Shown here one piece after another: positions 16,462-24,213 of a stretch of DNA of 64,000 nucleotides. Position numbers and translations under genes: made by a program. Position 1 is the first letter of the stretch, and each line of letters starts with the position of its first letter. The DNA is from Gilichinskyi gelida (GTDB lineage: Bacteria; Acidobacteriota; Thermoanaerobaculia; Gp7-AA8), in contig JBBPII010000016.1 in assembly GCA_038040385.1 (NCBI GenBank), positions 1-64,000 of the forward strand, read 5' to 3'. Below the pieces are notes generated by a model. It ran no database searches and was not told the origin of the DNA. It was given only the letters and a program-made list of their open reading frames with translations.

Positions 16462-18072
16462 TCAGCATCCGGCCGCGGCCGCTTTGAGCGAATCCGCGTT
16501 GCCGCAGAGATAGCCATGATCGCCGGCGGCCAGAGCAGTATCGGCGGTCACCTCGACGAATGCGCCGTCGCGCTCGATGGCGATGAGCGAGCAGCCATGC
16601 GCGCGGACGCCCGTATCGCGCACCGTCCGTCCCGCTGCCTGGCGGATGGGAACACGGACCACTTGGCGGTGCTCCTCGCGCGACCGCGCCACGCGGCCGA
16701 GGAGGCGGGAGGAGAGCATCTCGCCGGAGACGTCGCTGATGGAGAGCGCGTAGTCGGCGCCGGCGCGGTAGATGTTCTCCAGATTGCGCGAGTGGTTCAC
16801 CCGCGCGATCACCGTCACGTTCGGCGCGGCGTCGCGGACGATGACGGTGGCGAAGAGCGTGGCGTCGTCGCTGTTGAGCGCCAGGATCACCGTGCGCGCG
16901 CTCTCCATCCCGGCCTCCTCGAGGACTCGGCTGTCGAGCACGTCGCCGACCACGTCGACGCCGGCAGCGAGATGCTTCTCGACCACGCGCACCTCTTCGC
17001 CGGCATCGCAGAGCAGCTCGTGCACTTTGCGTCCCACTTCGCCGAAGCCGCCGATGAGGAACGGACCGCTCTGGCGGAGGTAGACGCCGCCGATGAGGAT
17101 GGCCGCTCGATCGAGCGCCTCGTCGGTGCCGACCATCTCCAGCAGCGCGCCCGGCTCGACGCGCATCGAGGCGTCGCAGCGCGCGTGGAGGCGGCTGCGC
17201 GTCCACTGCCCGACCACGATCGCACCGCTCTCCGCGCCGAGGTGAGTCTGGCCAAGGGTCTTGCCGGCGATGGGACTCGATGACGGCACGCGGATCTCGC
17301 GGCGATGGATCGACGGGATCGACTCCGCGCCCGGCAGCCGCGGGCTGATGCGGTCGCTGGCGTGCGCGGCGAGCGCCGCGGCGACGATGTGGCGCGGCGT
17401 GTAGACGGCGGTGGCGCCGGCGAGCTCCATCGGCTTGCGATGCGACGGGTCTTCGACCAGGGCGTAGACCTCGCGCAGAAATCCCATCTGCCGCGCGCGG
17501 AGGATGATCGAGGCGTTCTGCTCGTCGGTGCCGTTTGCCACCAGCGCGCGCGCGCCGCCCAACCGGCACAAATCGAGCGCCTCCTCCTCGGCGCGGCTGA
17601 AGACGACGGGGAAGCCGTGGTCCAGCACCGAGCGCGCCGCGGTCTCGTCCGTCTCGACGACAAGCGACAGCACGCCGCCGGCCTTTAGCCGCTGCAGCAG
17701 AGTTTCCACGGTCGGGCCGTAGCGGTAGACCACGACGTGGCCGTCCATGGCCGGCGCGGTGCGCGGCAGCAGTTGCTCGAACCGCTCTTCCATGAAAGGA
17801 ACGAGGACCGCGGAGACGATGACCGGAACCAAAAGGATGCCGGCGAACTGCATCAGCACCACCAGGATCACCATCACCGGATGCGACCACTGGTTGTCCG
17901 ACCCGTAGCCGGTGGTGCTGATGGTCTCCGTCGCCCACTCGAGGCTGCGCCAGAAGGAGCGGTGCTGCCCCTCCAGCTTCAGCATCCCAATCTGATAGAT
18001 GAGCGCCGCCAGAATAATGAAAGCGACGAGGCCAACCGCCAGCGCGAGGAGGCGGCGCGTTGAGCGGTGCAT
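16462..18072 (-). CDS. potassium channel with two RCK/TrkA-N domains
   Basis: Encodes 536 residues. Two N-terminal helices (about 8-30 and 67-90) flank a pore loop with the K+ filter TISTTGYGSDN. Two NAD-binding-like RCK units follow (about 108-330 and 335-520; the second opens FLIGGFGEVGRKVHELL). In such channels the RCK domains gate K+ flux in response to nucleotides, ions or redox state. A TACAAT -10 ends six bases before the ATG. Confidence 0.9.
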   Translation of the reverse strand: MHRSTRRLLALAVGLVAFIILAALIYQIGMLKLEGQHRSFWRSLEWATETISTTGYGSDNQWSHPVMVILVVLMQFAGILLVPVIVSAVLVPFMEERFEQLLPRTAPAMDGHVVVYRYGPTVETLLQRLKAGGVLSLVVETDETAARSVLDHGFPVVFSRAEEEALDLCRLGGARALVANGTDEQNASIILRARQMGFLREVYALVEDPSHRKPMELAGATAVYTPRHIVAAALAAHASDRISPRLPGAESIPSIHRREIRVPSSSPIAGKTLGQTHLGAESGAIVVGQWTRSRLHARCDASMRVEPGALLEMVGTDEALDRAAILIGGVYLRQSGPFLIGGFGEVGRKVHELLCDAGEEVRVVEKHLAAGVDVVGDVLDSRVLEEAGMESARTVILALNSDDATLFATVIVRDAAPNVTVIARVNHSRNLENIYRAGADYALSISDVSGEMLSSRLLGRVARSREEHRQVVRVPIRQAAGRTVRDTGVRAHGCSLIAIERDGAFVEVTADTALAAGDHGYLCGNADSLKAAAAGC

Positions 18073-18078
18073 CCGAAG

Positions 18079-18084
18079 ATTGTA
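18079..18084 (-). promoter_or_regulatory. -10 element TACAAT of the K+ channel gene
   Basis: TACAAT (minus strand, 18084-18079) ends six bases before the ATG at 18072, with no Shine-Dalgarno in between. This suggests leaderless transcription. Confidence 0.45.
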
Positions 18085-18092
18085 GCTGGCGG

Positions 18093-18743
18093 CTAGCTCG
18101 CGCTCTCCAGCAACTGCTCGAGCGCGCGCAGGTCTTCCCGCACTTCGTGGCCCGGATCGCTGCCGAAAAGCTTCGCAACCACGGCCCCGAGCTTTCCGCC
18201 GGGCGGGTCGTAGCGCAGGATGACTTTGACTTCCGTGCCGCGGCCGCCGGTGGCGGGGCTGAAGTGCACGGAGCCGGCGTTGTCGACATGGGACTCGGGG
18301 ATGGAGCGCCAGCCGATCAGCCGGTTCGGCTCCTCATGGATGATCTCCGCGTCCCACTCCACGTCGGTGCCCGCGGGCCCCTTCGCCTTCCAGTGCGAGC
18401 GGCGGCTGTCGATGACCTCGACCGAGACGAGGTGCGACATGAACCGCGGCAGGTTCTCGAAGTTGCGCCAGAACGCGTAGATCGCTTCCGGCGGCTGACT
18501 GAGGGTGACCGACTCCTCGATGCGGATGCCGCGGCCGTAGGGGATGCTGACGTTGTCTTCGCCCTTCCGGCGGCCGTTGCCGTTCGCCCGCTTCAGACCG
18601 GCGGCTACCAGCGCGCCGCCGAGCCCGGCGATGGCGAGACCAGAGAGCGAGCGCCGCGTCAGGCCGTACGCCGCGAGCGTTGCGCCGGCGATCACGGAGA
18701 TCCATTTCTCGGGGTTGGTTGTGGTTTTCTCGAGGTCGATCAT
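18093..18743 (-). CDS. SRPBCC-domain membrane protein
   Basis: Encodes 216 residues. The N-terminal part has one or two hydrophobic segments (about 15-50), followed by a START/SRPBCC domain (about 72-210) with ESVTLSQPPEAIYAFWRNFENLP and AEIIHEEPNRLIGWRS. Proteins of this build occur in several phyla; the ligand is unknown. Its start codon lies in a perfect 8-bp hairpin that also contains GGAG, and a six-codon ORF overlaps it by ATGA. Confidence 0.85.
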   Translation of the reverse strand: MIDLEKTTTNPEKWISVIAGATLAAYGLTRRSLSGLAIAGLGGALVAAGLKRANGNGRRKGEDNVSIPYGRGIRIEESVTLSQPPEAIYAFWRNFENLPRFMSHLVSVEVIDSRRSHWKAKGPAGTDVEWDAEIIHEEPNRLIGWRSIPESHVDNAGSVHFSPATGGRGTEVKVILRYDPPGGKLGAVVAKLFGSDPGHEVREDLRALEQLLESAS

Positions 18744-18761
18744 GCTCCGGAAAGGAGCATG
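18741..18761. promoter_or_regulatory. hairpin over the start codon of the SRPBCC gene
   Basis: CATGCTCC and GGAGCATG form a perfect 8-bp stem with a GGAAA centre. The stem holds the start codon (18743-18741) and the only GGAG. Read on the minus strand it also encodes a mini-ORF (MLLSGA) whose TGA overlaps the gene's ATG. Confidence 0.45.
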
Positions 18762-18776
18762 AGGCGTGCCGTCAAT

Positions 18777-18855
18777 GGGGTCGCGAGGTCTCGCGGCCCC
18801 ACTCCACCGAGACCTCGAGACCCCGCCGAGACCCCGCCGATACCCCGAGACCTCA
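18777..18855. repeat. hairpin plus short 'GAGACCCCGCC' tandem repeats
   Basis: A hairpin (GGGGTCGCGAGGTCTCGCGGCCCC without its middle: stem CGCGAG/CTCGCG and GGGG/CCCC) is followed by several GAGACC-containing units in tandem. The last unit reaches the stop codon of the dehydratase gene. Confidence 0.6.
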
Positions 18856-19818
18856 CGTCACCAGTTCTGCGAACTTCTTCAAATCGATGTTCCCACCCGA
18901 GATCACGGCCACGATCGGGCCGTCGCCCGCCTTGCCGCTGAGCGCGGCGGCCACGGCGAGCGCGCCGGCGCCCTCGGCGATCACGCGCGCCTTCTCCGCC
19001 ACGACGCGCATGGCGTTGCGCACTTCATCCAGCGAGACCACGATCGAGCCGTCGACGATGCCCTGCATCCGCTCCCACATACGGGGGAAGATGCTCTTGC
19101 CGCCGGCGCCGTCGACGAACGACGCCTGCCAGCCGCTGAACACCTGCGCCGACCCTCGCTCGAACGACAGCGCGCCCGGCGCCGCGGTCTCCGGCTCCGC
19201 GCCGAGGATCCTGACGTGCGGGGCGAGCTGGCGGATGGCGCTGCCGATGCCGGAGATCAGCCCGCCGCCGCCGATGGCGGCGATCACCGTCTTCACGCCG
19301 GGGAGGTCTTCGATGATCTCCAGTCCGAGCGTGGCGTTGCCGGCGATGAAGTCGTGCTCGTCGAAGGGATGGATGAACGTCCCCTCCACGCCGGGGAACT
19401 CGCGGGCCTCCATGGCCTGCCAGCAGGCGTCGAACGGCGCCTTGACGATGCGCGCGCCGAGCTTGCGCATCCGCTCCACTTTGGTCTCCGGCGCTGTATC
19501 AATGGTTACTACAGTGGCCGGAACGCCTGCCTCGCGCGCGGCGAAGGCCACCCCCTGCCCGGCGTTCCCCGCGCTGATGGTCCACACACCTTTGCGCCGC
19601 TCTTCGGGCGCCAGCAGCGCCACCGCGTTCGCCGCGCCGCGCAGTTTGAAGGCGTTGATCGGCTGCAGGTTCTCGAGCTTCAGCCAGATCTCGGGTGTCG
19701 CCGCGTCATGCCGCAGTCTGACCAGCGGCGTGCGGACGATGGTGTTCTTGATCCGCTCGCGCGCGGCGCGGATCTCCTCCACGGTGACGCGGCGGACGGG
19801 CGGGGGGACGACCGGCAT
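18853..19818 (-). CDS. threonine/serine dehydratase family PLP enzyme
   Basis: Encodes 321 residues of the fold-type II PLP family. The PLP Lys is in NAFKLRGAANA, with SAGNAGQGVAFAA and the phosphate-binding loop IGGGGLISG. There is no C-terminal ACT domain, so it resembles catabolic threonine ammonia-lyases rather than the biosynthetic regulated form. A TAAAAT hexamer ends eight bases before the ATG at 19818. Confidence 0.88.
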   Translation of the reverse strand: MPVVPPPVRRVTVEEIRAARERIKNTIVRTPLVRLRHDAATPEIWLKLENLQPINAFKLRGAANAVALLAPEERRKGVWTISAGNAGQGVAFAAREAGVPATVVTIDTAPETKVERMRKLGARIVKAPFDACWQAMEAREFPGVEGTFIHPFDEHDFIAGNATLGLEIIEDLPGVKTVIAAIGGGGLISGIGSAIRQLAPHVRILGAEPETAAPGALSFERGSAQVFSGWQASFVDGAGGKSIFPRMWERMQGIVDGSIVVSLDEVRNAMRVVAEKARVIAEGAGALAVAAALSGKAGDGPIVAVISGGNIDLKKFAELVT

Positions 19819-19824
19819 GGCGCG

Positions 19825-20262
19825 TCATTTTACGCGCCCCTTGCGCCGCTCCCGCTTGAACTCGTGCCGCGCCTCGGCCTCTTCGATCGAATGCGAGTCG
19901 GTCAGGCGAGACTCCTTCGCCATCTCCGCCAGCTTCTGGTAGTGCTGGTGGAGGGTGTCCAACTCCGCTTCCGAGAGATCTTCGATGTCGATCAGCCGGT
20001 TGCTCGCCCCTTCGAGGGCCGCGACGAGCTCATTCAGTTTGAGCTGCAACGCGCGCGAGTCCTTGTTCTGCGTCCGCTGGATCAGGAAGACCATGAGGAA
20101 GGTGACGATCGTCGTTCCGGTGTTGATGATGAGCTGCCAGGTATTCGACCAGCGGAAGATCGGACCGGTGATCAACCAGACGACGATGGTGCCGGCCGCG
20201 AGACAGAACGCCGTGCTCGATCCCGTCCACCGCGTCGCCCAGGTTGCAAATCGTTCGATCAT
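19825..20262 (-). CDS. low-affinity iron permease family protein
   Basis: Encodes 145 residues. Two transmembrane helices (about 16-37 and 45-65) carry the family pattern STAFCLAAGTIVVWLITGP and IINTGTTIVTFLMVFLIQ, followed by QNKDSRALQLKLNEL. Bacterial members of this family have no proven transport role. A GGAGG Shine-Dalgarno precedes the start. Confidence 0.85.
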   Translation of the reverse strand: MIERFATWATRWTGSSTAFCLAAGTIVVWLITGPIFRWSNTWQLIINTGTTIVTFLMVFLIQRTQNKDSRALQLKLNELVAALEGASNRLIDIEDLSEAELDTLHQHYQKLAEMAKESRLTDSHSIEEAEARHEFKRERRKGRVK

Positions 20263-20309
20263 GTCGGGCCTCCGATTGCAGAGGCTGTTTCACGCCGAAT
20301 GCCAGAGCG

Positions 20310-20897
20310 TCACTTCACCGTGGCCAGCGGCGCCGGCCCGCTGCTGGGCGCCGTGGGGTACTCGTGGCGGTCGGTCATCTGCGCGATCGGCGCGTTGACG
20401 ATGGGGACGCGCTGCCCGGCGATGACGGCGAACGCGCCGGTCGGCGTCTCCGCCGCCACCTTCGCCGCCAGCCGCACCTTGACCGCGCGCGGATCGGCGA
20501 AGCCGATGGCGTTGTCCTTCAGGATCAGCCCGGGCAGAAAGACGTCGGCGTTCCCGGGGACGTTCTCCATCCGCAGGCGCGACACCGGCCCGCCCGGCGG
20601 CGCGAACTCGATGGTCGAATTGCCGGGCGGAACGTCGAGAAGGATGAACGCGCCCGTGTCCGCCACGCCGCCGGAAACGTACGGCGCGTCGTCCATCCAG
20701 ATGTTCGTCGACTGGAACATCTGTCCCCTCCGCGCCGCCTCGGTCTCCACGGTCTTGAACGTGCCGCCGCTGTCGGGACGGTCGACGTCGGCGATCCACC
20801 CGCGCACGCTGATGGGGTCTTTGCTGACGACCGGCGTGGCGGGCTGGGGGCGGCCGCAGGCGAGGGGGAGCAGCGTGAGGAGGAGGAGGCGTTTCAC
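20310..20897 (-). CDS. lipoprotein, function unknown
   Basis: Encodes about 195 residues from the GTG at 20897. The N-terminus VKRLLLLTLLPLACG is a lipoprotein signal with a good lipobox (LPLAC). The body is beta-rich and mentions no known motif. TATCCT ends seven bases before the GTG, favouring this start over the ATG at 20927. It is divergent from the amidase gene. Confidence 0.65.
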   Translation of the reverse strand: MKRLLLLTLLPLACGRPQPATPVVSKDPISVRGWIADVDRPDSGGTFKTVETEAARRGQMFQSTNIWMDDAPYVSGGVADTGAFILLDVPPGNSTIEFAPPGGPVSRLRMENVPGNADVFLPGLILKDNAIGFADPRAVKVRLAAKVAAETPTGAFAVIAGQRVPIVNAPIAQMTDRHEYPTAPSSGPAPLATVK

Positions 20898-20904
20898 GGC
20901 GACT

Positions 20905-20910
20905 AGGATA
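20905..20910 (-). promoter_or_regulatory. -10 element TATCCT of the lipoprotein gene
   Basis: TATCCT (minus strand) ends seven bases before the GTG start, with no Shine-Dalgarno. Confidence 0.4.
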
Positions 20911-20926
20911 TTGAAGTTCTCCCGCA

Positions 20927-20935
20927 TGCGATAAT
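20927..20935 (+). promoter_or_regulatory. extended -10 TGCGATAAT of the amidase operon
   Basis: TGCGATAAT has the extended -10 TGn motif and lies 11 bases before the amidase ATG, giving a very short leader. Confidence 0.5.
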
Positions 20936-20946
20936 CCCTTAACTCC

Positions 20947-22476
20947 ATGAAGCGCCTCGTCGTTTCTGCCCTCGGGCTCCTCACTCTCGCTTCCCTTCTC
21001 CTGGCTCAGGCGATCACCCCCGCCACGCTGCGGTTGTCCTCCGGGGATCGTCTCATCTCCACCACCCAGCACTCGGGCGGGGTCTACTTCGCAGCCGACG
21101 AAATCGTGGGAGCGCTCGGCGGCTCGATGGCCGCGGACACCAACGGCTTCAAGGCCACCCTCAACAACACAGTCGCGGCATTCGGCCCCGACAGCCGCTT
21201 CGCCGTGGTGCGCGATGACCTCATCGAGATGCCGGTGGCGCCGATCGTCGTCGACGGCCGCCCGTTCGTGCCGTGGCAGTTCTTCCAGGGCTTCCTGGCG
21301 CGCGCCGCACAGCTCGACATCGCCTGGGACCCCGCCGCGCGCGTGCTGCAGGTCAAGCCCGCGACGCAGAACATCGCCGGCGTCCAGCTTTCCGTGGCCA
21401 ACGTGCAGGGCATTTCGAAGGTCGTCATCACCATCGGCGCCCCGATGGAGTACTCGATCGTCAAGGAGCCGGGCGCGTACACCATCCGCTTCCGCGGCAC
21501 GATCCGCGCGCCGTATGGCGAGCAGGGGCACGAAGACCCGTACGTGACCAAGACCTCATTCATCGGCAACGACCTCCGCATCCAGCTTAGCGGCCCGGAC
21601 GTCGTCGGCGACGCCTACCGCCTCGAGAACCCGTTCCGGATCGTCGTCGATCTTCGAAAGGGCGAGGTGCAGGCGCCGGGCGCGCCGCAACAGGGCATTC
21701 CGTCGAAGCCCGTCGACCTGCCCGGCATCCGCACCATCGTCATCGATCCCGGCCACGGCGGAAAAGAAGTCGGCGCCATCGGGCCGGGCGGTCTCATGGA
21801 GAAGGACGCCACGCTGAACCTCTGCCGCAAGCTCGCCGCGGCGCTGGAGTCGAAGCTGAAGACGCGCGTGATCCTTACACGCAGCGACGACAGTGTCGTC
21901 GCGCTGGACCAGCGCACCTCCATCGCCAATCAGTACAAGGCCGACCTTTTCCTCTCCGTGCACATGAATGCCGCCATCGTCAAAGGGGCGCACGGCGCGG
22001 AGACGTACTTCCTCTCGCTGGAAGCCTCCGACGAGCTGGCGAAGAAGGCCGCGGAGCTGGAGAACGCTGCCGGCAGGGGCGCCGCGCCGCAGAATCCGGC
22101 CACCGATCTGAAGTTGATCCTCTGGGACCTGGCGCAGCAGGACTATCTGAACGAGTCGAGCAAGCTGGCGCAGGACATCCAGGAGGAGATGAACCGCATC
22201 ACCGGCGTGCAGAGCCGCGGCGTGAAACAGGCGCCGTTCCGGGTTCTGATCGGCGCGACCATGCCCGCGGCGCTGGTCGAGGTGGCGTTCATCACCAATC
22301 CCGAGGAAGAGGCGCGAATCAATAGCGAAGCGTTTCAGAAGACCGTGGTCGATGCGCTCACCACCGCCGTCGAGCGCTATAAGCTCGACTACGAGACGCG
22401 CATCGGCATGGTGCAGCCGCCCGCGCCGCCCCCGACCACCACCACGACCGCCCCGGTGAAGAAGGCGGGGACGTAG
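20947..22476 (+). CDS. N-acetylmuramoyl-L-alanine amidase with AMIN domain
   Basis: Encodes 509 residues. A signal peptide (1-22) is followed by a copper amine oxidase N-terminal-like domain (about 25-130), an AMIN domain (about 135-225), and an Amidase_3 domain (about 260-485) with the zinc-site motifs VIDPGHGGKEVG, LNLCRKLA, SVHMNAA and VEVAFITNPEE. It cleaves the amide bond between MurNAc and the stem peptide during septum splitting; AMIN targets it to the cell wall. The tail is Pro/Thr-rich. The stop overlaps the next gene's GTG. Confidence 0.92.
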   Translation: MKRLVVSALGLLTLASLLLAQAITPATLRLSSGDRLISTTQHSGGVYFAADEIVGALGGSMAADTNGFKATLNNTVAAFGPDSRFAVVRDDLIEMPVAPIVVDGRPFVPWQFFQGFLARAAQLDIAWDPAARVLQVKPATQNIAGVQLSVANVQGISKVVITIGAPMEYSIVKEPGAYTIRFRGTIRAPYGEQGHEDPYVTKTSFIGNDLRIQLSGPDVVGDAYRLENPFRIVVDLRKGEVQAPGAPQQGIPSKPVDLPGIRTIVIDPGHGGKEVGAIGPGGLMEKDATLNLCRKLAAALESKLKTRVILTRSDDSVVALDQRTSIANQYKADLFLSVHMNAAIVKGAHGAETYFLSLEASDELAKKAAELENAAGRGAAPQNPATDLKLILWDLAQQDYLNESSKLAQDIQEEMNRITGVQSRGVKQAPFRVLIGATMPAALVEVAFITNPEEEARINSEAFQKTVVDALTTAVERYKLDYETRIGMVQPPAPPPTTTTTAPVKKAGT

Positions 22477-23006
22477 TGCGCCGCGTCGCCGTCCTCTCCC
22501 TCGCGCTCCTCGCGCTGGCCGGCGCGTGCCGCAAGAAGGCGGCTCCCCTGACGCCGAACCTCATCGTGGAGAACAAGGTCGCCGTCCGCCCCGTCACGCT
22601 CTTCTTCGAGACCCCCGACATGCTCCTCGGGACCGAGCAGCGCAACCTCGCGCTGCCAGAGAATCCCGCCGGCGCGCTGTCGGTGGTGATGCGCGAGCTG
22701 CTGAAGGGCTCCGCGAACGCCGGCGTCCCGCGGATCTTCCCCGCCGACAGCGTGGTCCGCGCGACGTTTCTCCTTCCCGACGGCACCGCCTTCGTCGACC
22801 TCGGCGGCCCGACTTTGACGCAGGGATGGGGGACGGGGAGCCACGAGGAACTGATGGCGATCTATTCGATCGTATCGACGGTGACCACCAACTTTCCCGA
22901 GGCGAAGCGAGTCCGCATCCTGGTCAACGGCCAGACGGCGGAGACGTTGGCGGGGCACATCAGCCTGCGGCAAGCGCTGAAGCCGATGCCGGCGCTGGTT
23001 AGGTAG
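22476..23006 (+). CDS. GerMN-domain lipoprotein
   Basis: Encodes 176 residues. A lipoprotein signal ending LALAGAC precedes one GerMN domain (about 45-160) with TLFFETPD, ATFLLPDGTAFVDLG, ELMAIYSIVSTVTTNFPEAKRVRILVNGQ. GerMN is associated with cell-envelope and spore proteins. The gene is co-translated with the upstream amidase (1-base overlap of TAG and GTG), so a joint role in peptidoglycan remodelling is likely. Confidence 0.88.
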   Translation: MRRVAVLSLALLALAGACRKKAAPLTPNLIVENKVAVRPVTLFFETPDMLLGTEQRNLALPENPAGALSVVMRELLKGSANAGVPRIFPADSVVRATFLLPDGTAFVDLGGPTLTQGWGTGSHEELMAIYSIVSTVTTNFPEAKRVRILVNGQTAETLAGHISLRQALKPMPALVR

Positions 23007-23092
23007 TGCGGATGGCCCGCCTGGGGCGCTTGGTAGCCTCACCCACACCCCGAAGCTTGGGACGTCCTACAGCCGTTGTGGGACGGGACCGA

Positions 23093-23121
23093 TTGACCGA
23101 ACAGTCGGTCCGTGTTAGCCT
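23093..23121 (+). promoter_or_regulatory. promoter overlapped by a TetR-type palindrome
   Basis: TTGACC (23093-23098) and TAGCCT (23116-23121) are 17 bases apart. The palindrome GACCGAacagTCGGTC (23095-23110) covers the -35 and most of the spacer and resembles operators of TetR-family repressors. No regulator gene is close. Confidence 0.45.
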
Positions 23122-23209
23122 TTTGAGTATTCCGAAAGTGCTAGTTATCCCTTGCCGAATCAGCACTTTGTCAACTATTTGTTACATTGGGAAACTTTTC
23201 ACAAGGTCG

Positions 23210-23218
23210 TGCGATAAT
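23210..23218 (+). promoter_or_regulatory. extended -10 TGCGATAAT before the candidate ncRNA
   Basis: TGCGATAAT is identical to the extended -10 of the amidase operon at 20927. No good -35 is seen at 17 bases, as is usual for extended -10 promoters. Confidence 0.4.
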
Positions 23219-23221
23219 CCC

Positions 23222-23416
23222 TGGCAATGAATCAAAGCGATTTACTGGATGGGCAGGCGGGACTCTGCTTTCTGTTGCAAACGCCCGCCCCTTTTTGTTC
23301 CCTCTTGAGTTCTTCCTTGAATCTTACCGATCCGAGTACTCACCTCTGAGCGTTTCACGCCGAGCCATCCAGTAGATTTCCCCGCGACCCCGCCGAAAAG
23401 GCGGGGTCGTTTTTTT
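23222..23416 (+). ncRNA. candidate structured non-coding RNA
   Basis: The gap between the GerMN gene and holB has no convincing coding sequence but has a promoter-like site, long-range pairing and a strong terminator. Bases 23240-23252 (ATTTACTGGATGG) pair with 23365-23377 (CCATCCAGTAGAT) through 13 bp with one G-U. Inside, GGCGGG (23256) pairs with CCCGCC (23284) followed by TTTTT. The predicted RNA is about 195 nt. It does not match the hallmarks I know for 6S RNA, SRP RNA, tmRNA or RNase P RNA. Confidence 0.45.
23385..23416 (+). terminator. strong intrinsic terminator
   Basis: A perfect 10-bp GC-rich stem (CGACCCCGCC / GGCGGGGTCG) with a GAAAA loop is followed by seven Ts. The T-run is on the plus strand, although the nearest downstream genes are on the minus strand, so it must end a plus-strand transcript from the gene-free region. 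Confidence 0.85.
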
Positions 23417-23424
23417 GACACCGG

Positions 23425-24213
23425 TTACGGCGCGACGAGCTGCGCCAGCGCCTGCTCCACCAGCATCCGCGGGTCGGCGTTGATTTTGAGGGTCAACCAG
23501 CGGATGGCGCCCATCGACGTATCGGCGGCGGCCAGCAGCCGTTCGCGCTCGATGCCGAGGGGAACGCGCCCGGCGACGGCGTCGCAGAGGACGCGGCCGA
23601 GCGTGGCGATGGCGTCGCTCACTTCCTCCTGGCCGGCGATGAGCGATGCGACGCCGAGGAGCGCGGCGGTGTCGCGCTTCTCCGCGAATTGCGTCAGCGC
23701 GGCGACGATCTCCGCGGCCAGCTCGTCGTCGCTCTCCACATCGCCGCCGATGTAGATGGCCTGCGAGCGCGAACGGATGGTCGGCAGCAGCAGGTCGGGC
23801 GAGCGGGTGAGGAGGATGAACACCGTGTCGCGCGCCGGCTCTTCGAGTGTCTTCAGCAGCGAGTTCGATCCGCCGGGGCTCAGCGCCTCGGCCGGATCGA
23901 TGATGAAGACCTTGGTGCGCCCTTCGTACGGCCGCATGCTTGCGCCGGCCACGATGTCGCGGATCTGCTCGACGCTGATCATCTTGCGCTCGCCGCCCAC
24001 TTCGATGAAGTGGACGTCGGGATGCGTGCGGCGGTCGATGCGCTGGCACGCCGTGCAGTCGTCGCCGCCGGAGCCGTTGAGGCAGTTGAGCGCCTTCGCC
24101 ACCGCCACCGCCACCTCGCGCAGCGTGGCGGCCGCCGGCCCGTGCAGGATGATGGCGTGATGCAGCTCGCCGCGGCGCGCGGTGTCGACGAGCAACCCGG
24201 CGGCGCCGTTCAT
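23425..24213 (-). CDS. holB: DNA polymerase III subunit delta prime
   Basis: Encodes 262 residues. The N-terminal AAA+ part has a degenerate P-loop (LHGPAAATLREVA), as is usual for delta prime, then zinc-ligand-like cysteines (CLNGSGGDDCTACQRID), ISVEQIRDIV, KVFIIDPAEALSPGGSNSLLKTLEEP and LLLPTIRSRS. It is part of the sliding-clamp loader. The start overlaps the tmk stop (ATGA), a common tmk-holB arrangement. Confidence 0.9.
   Translation of the reverse strand: MNGAAGLLVDTARRGELHHAIILHGPAAATLREVAVAVAKALNCLNGSGGDDCTACQRIDRRTHPDVHFIEVGGERKMISVEQIRDIVAGASMRPYEGRTKVFIIDPAEALSPGGSNSLLKTLEEPARDTVFILLTRSPDLLLPTIRSRSQAIYIGGDVESDDELAAEIVAALTQFAEKRDTAALLGVASLIAGQEEVSDAIATLGRVLCDAVAGRVPLGIERERLLAAADTSMGAIRWLTLKINADPRMLVEQALAQLVAP

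Noticed and set aside
16334..18289. Long minus-strand ORF overlapping the K+ channel in another frame
   Set aside because: The channel frame has a filter motif and two RCK domains; the other frame is low-complexity Arg-rich sequence.
18777..18855. CRISPR array from the GAGACC repeats
   Set aside because: Units are about 11 bp with no unique spacers and no cas genes nearby.
23227..23349. 40-codon ORF inside the candidate ncRNA
   Set aside because: No Shine-Dalgarno, poor protein-like composition, and the same bases take part in long-range pairing; a dual-function RNA is possible but not supported.
23088..23416. Assignment of the gap RNA to 6S, SRP, tmRNA or RNase P RNA
   Set aside because: I looked for the tmRNA tag and tRNA-like ends, the SRP apical loop and RNase P core motifs and found none; a 6S RNA could not be argued from sequence alone.
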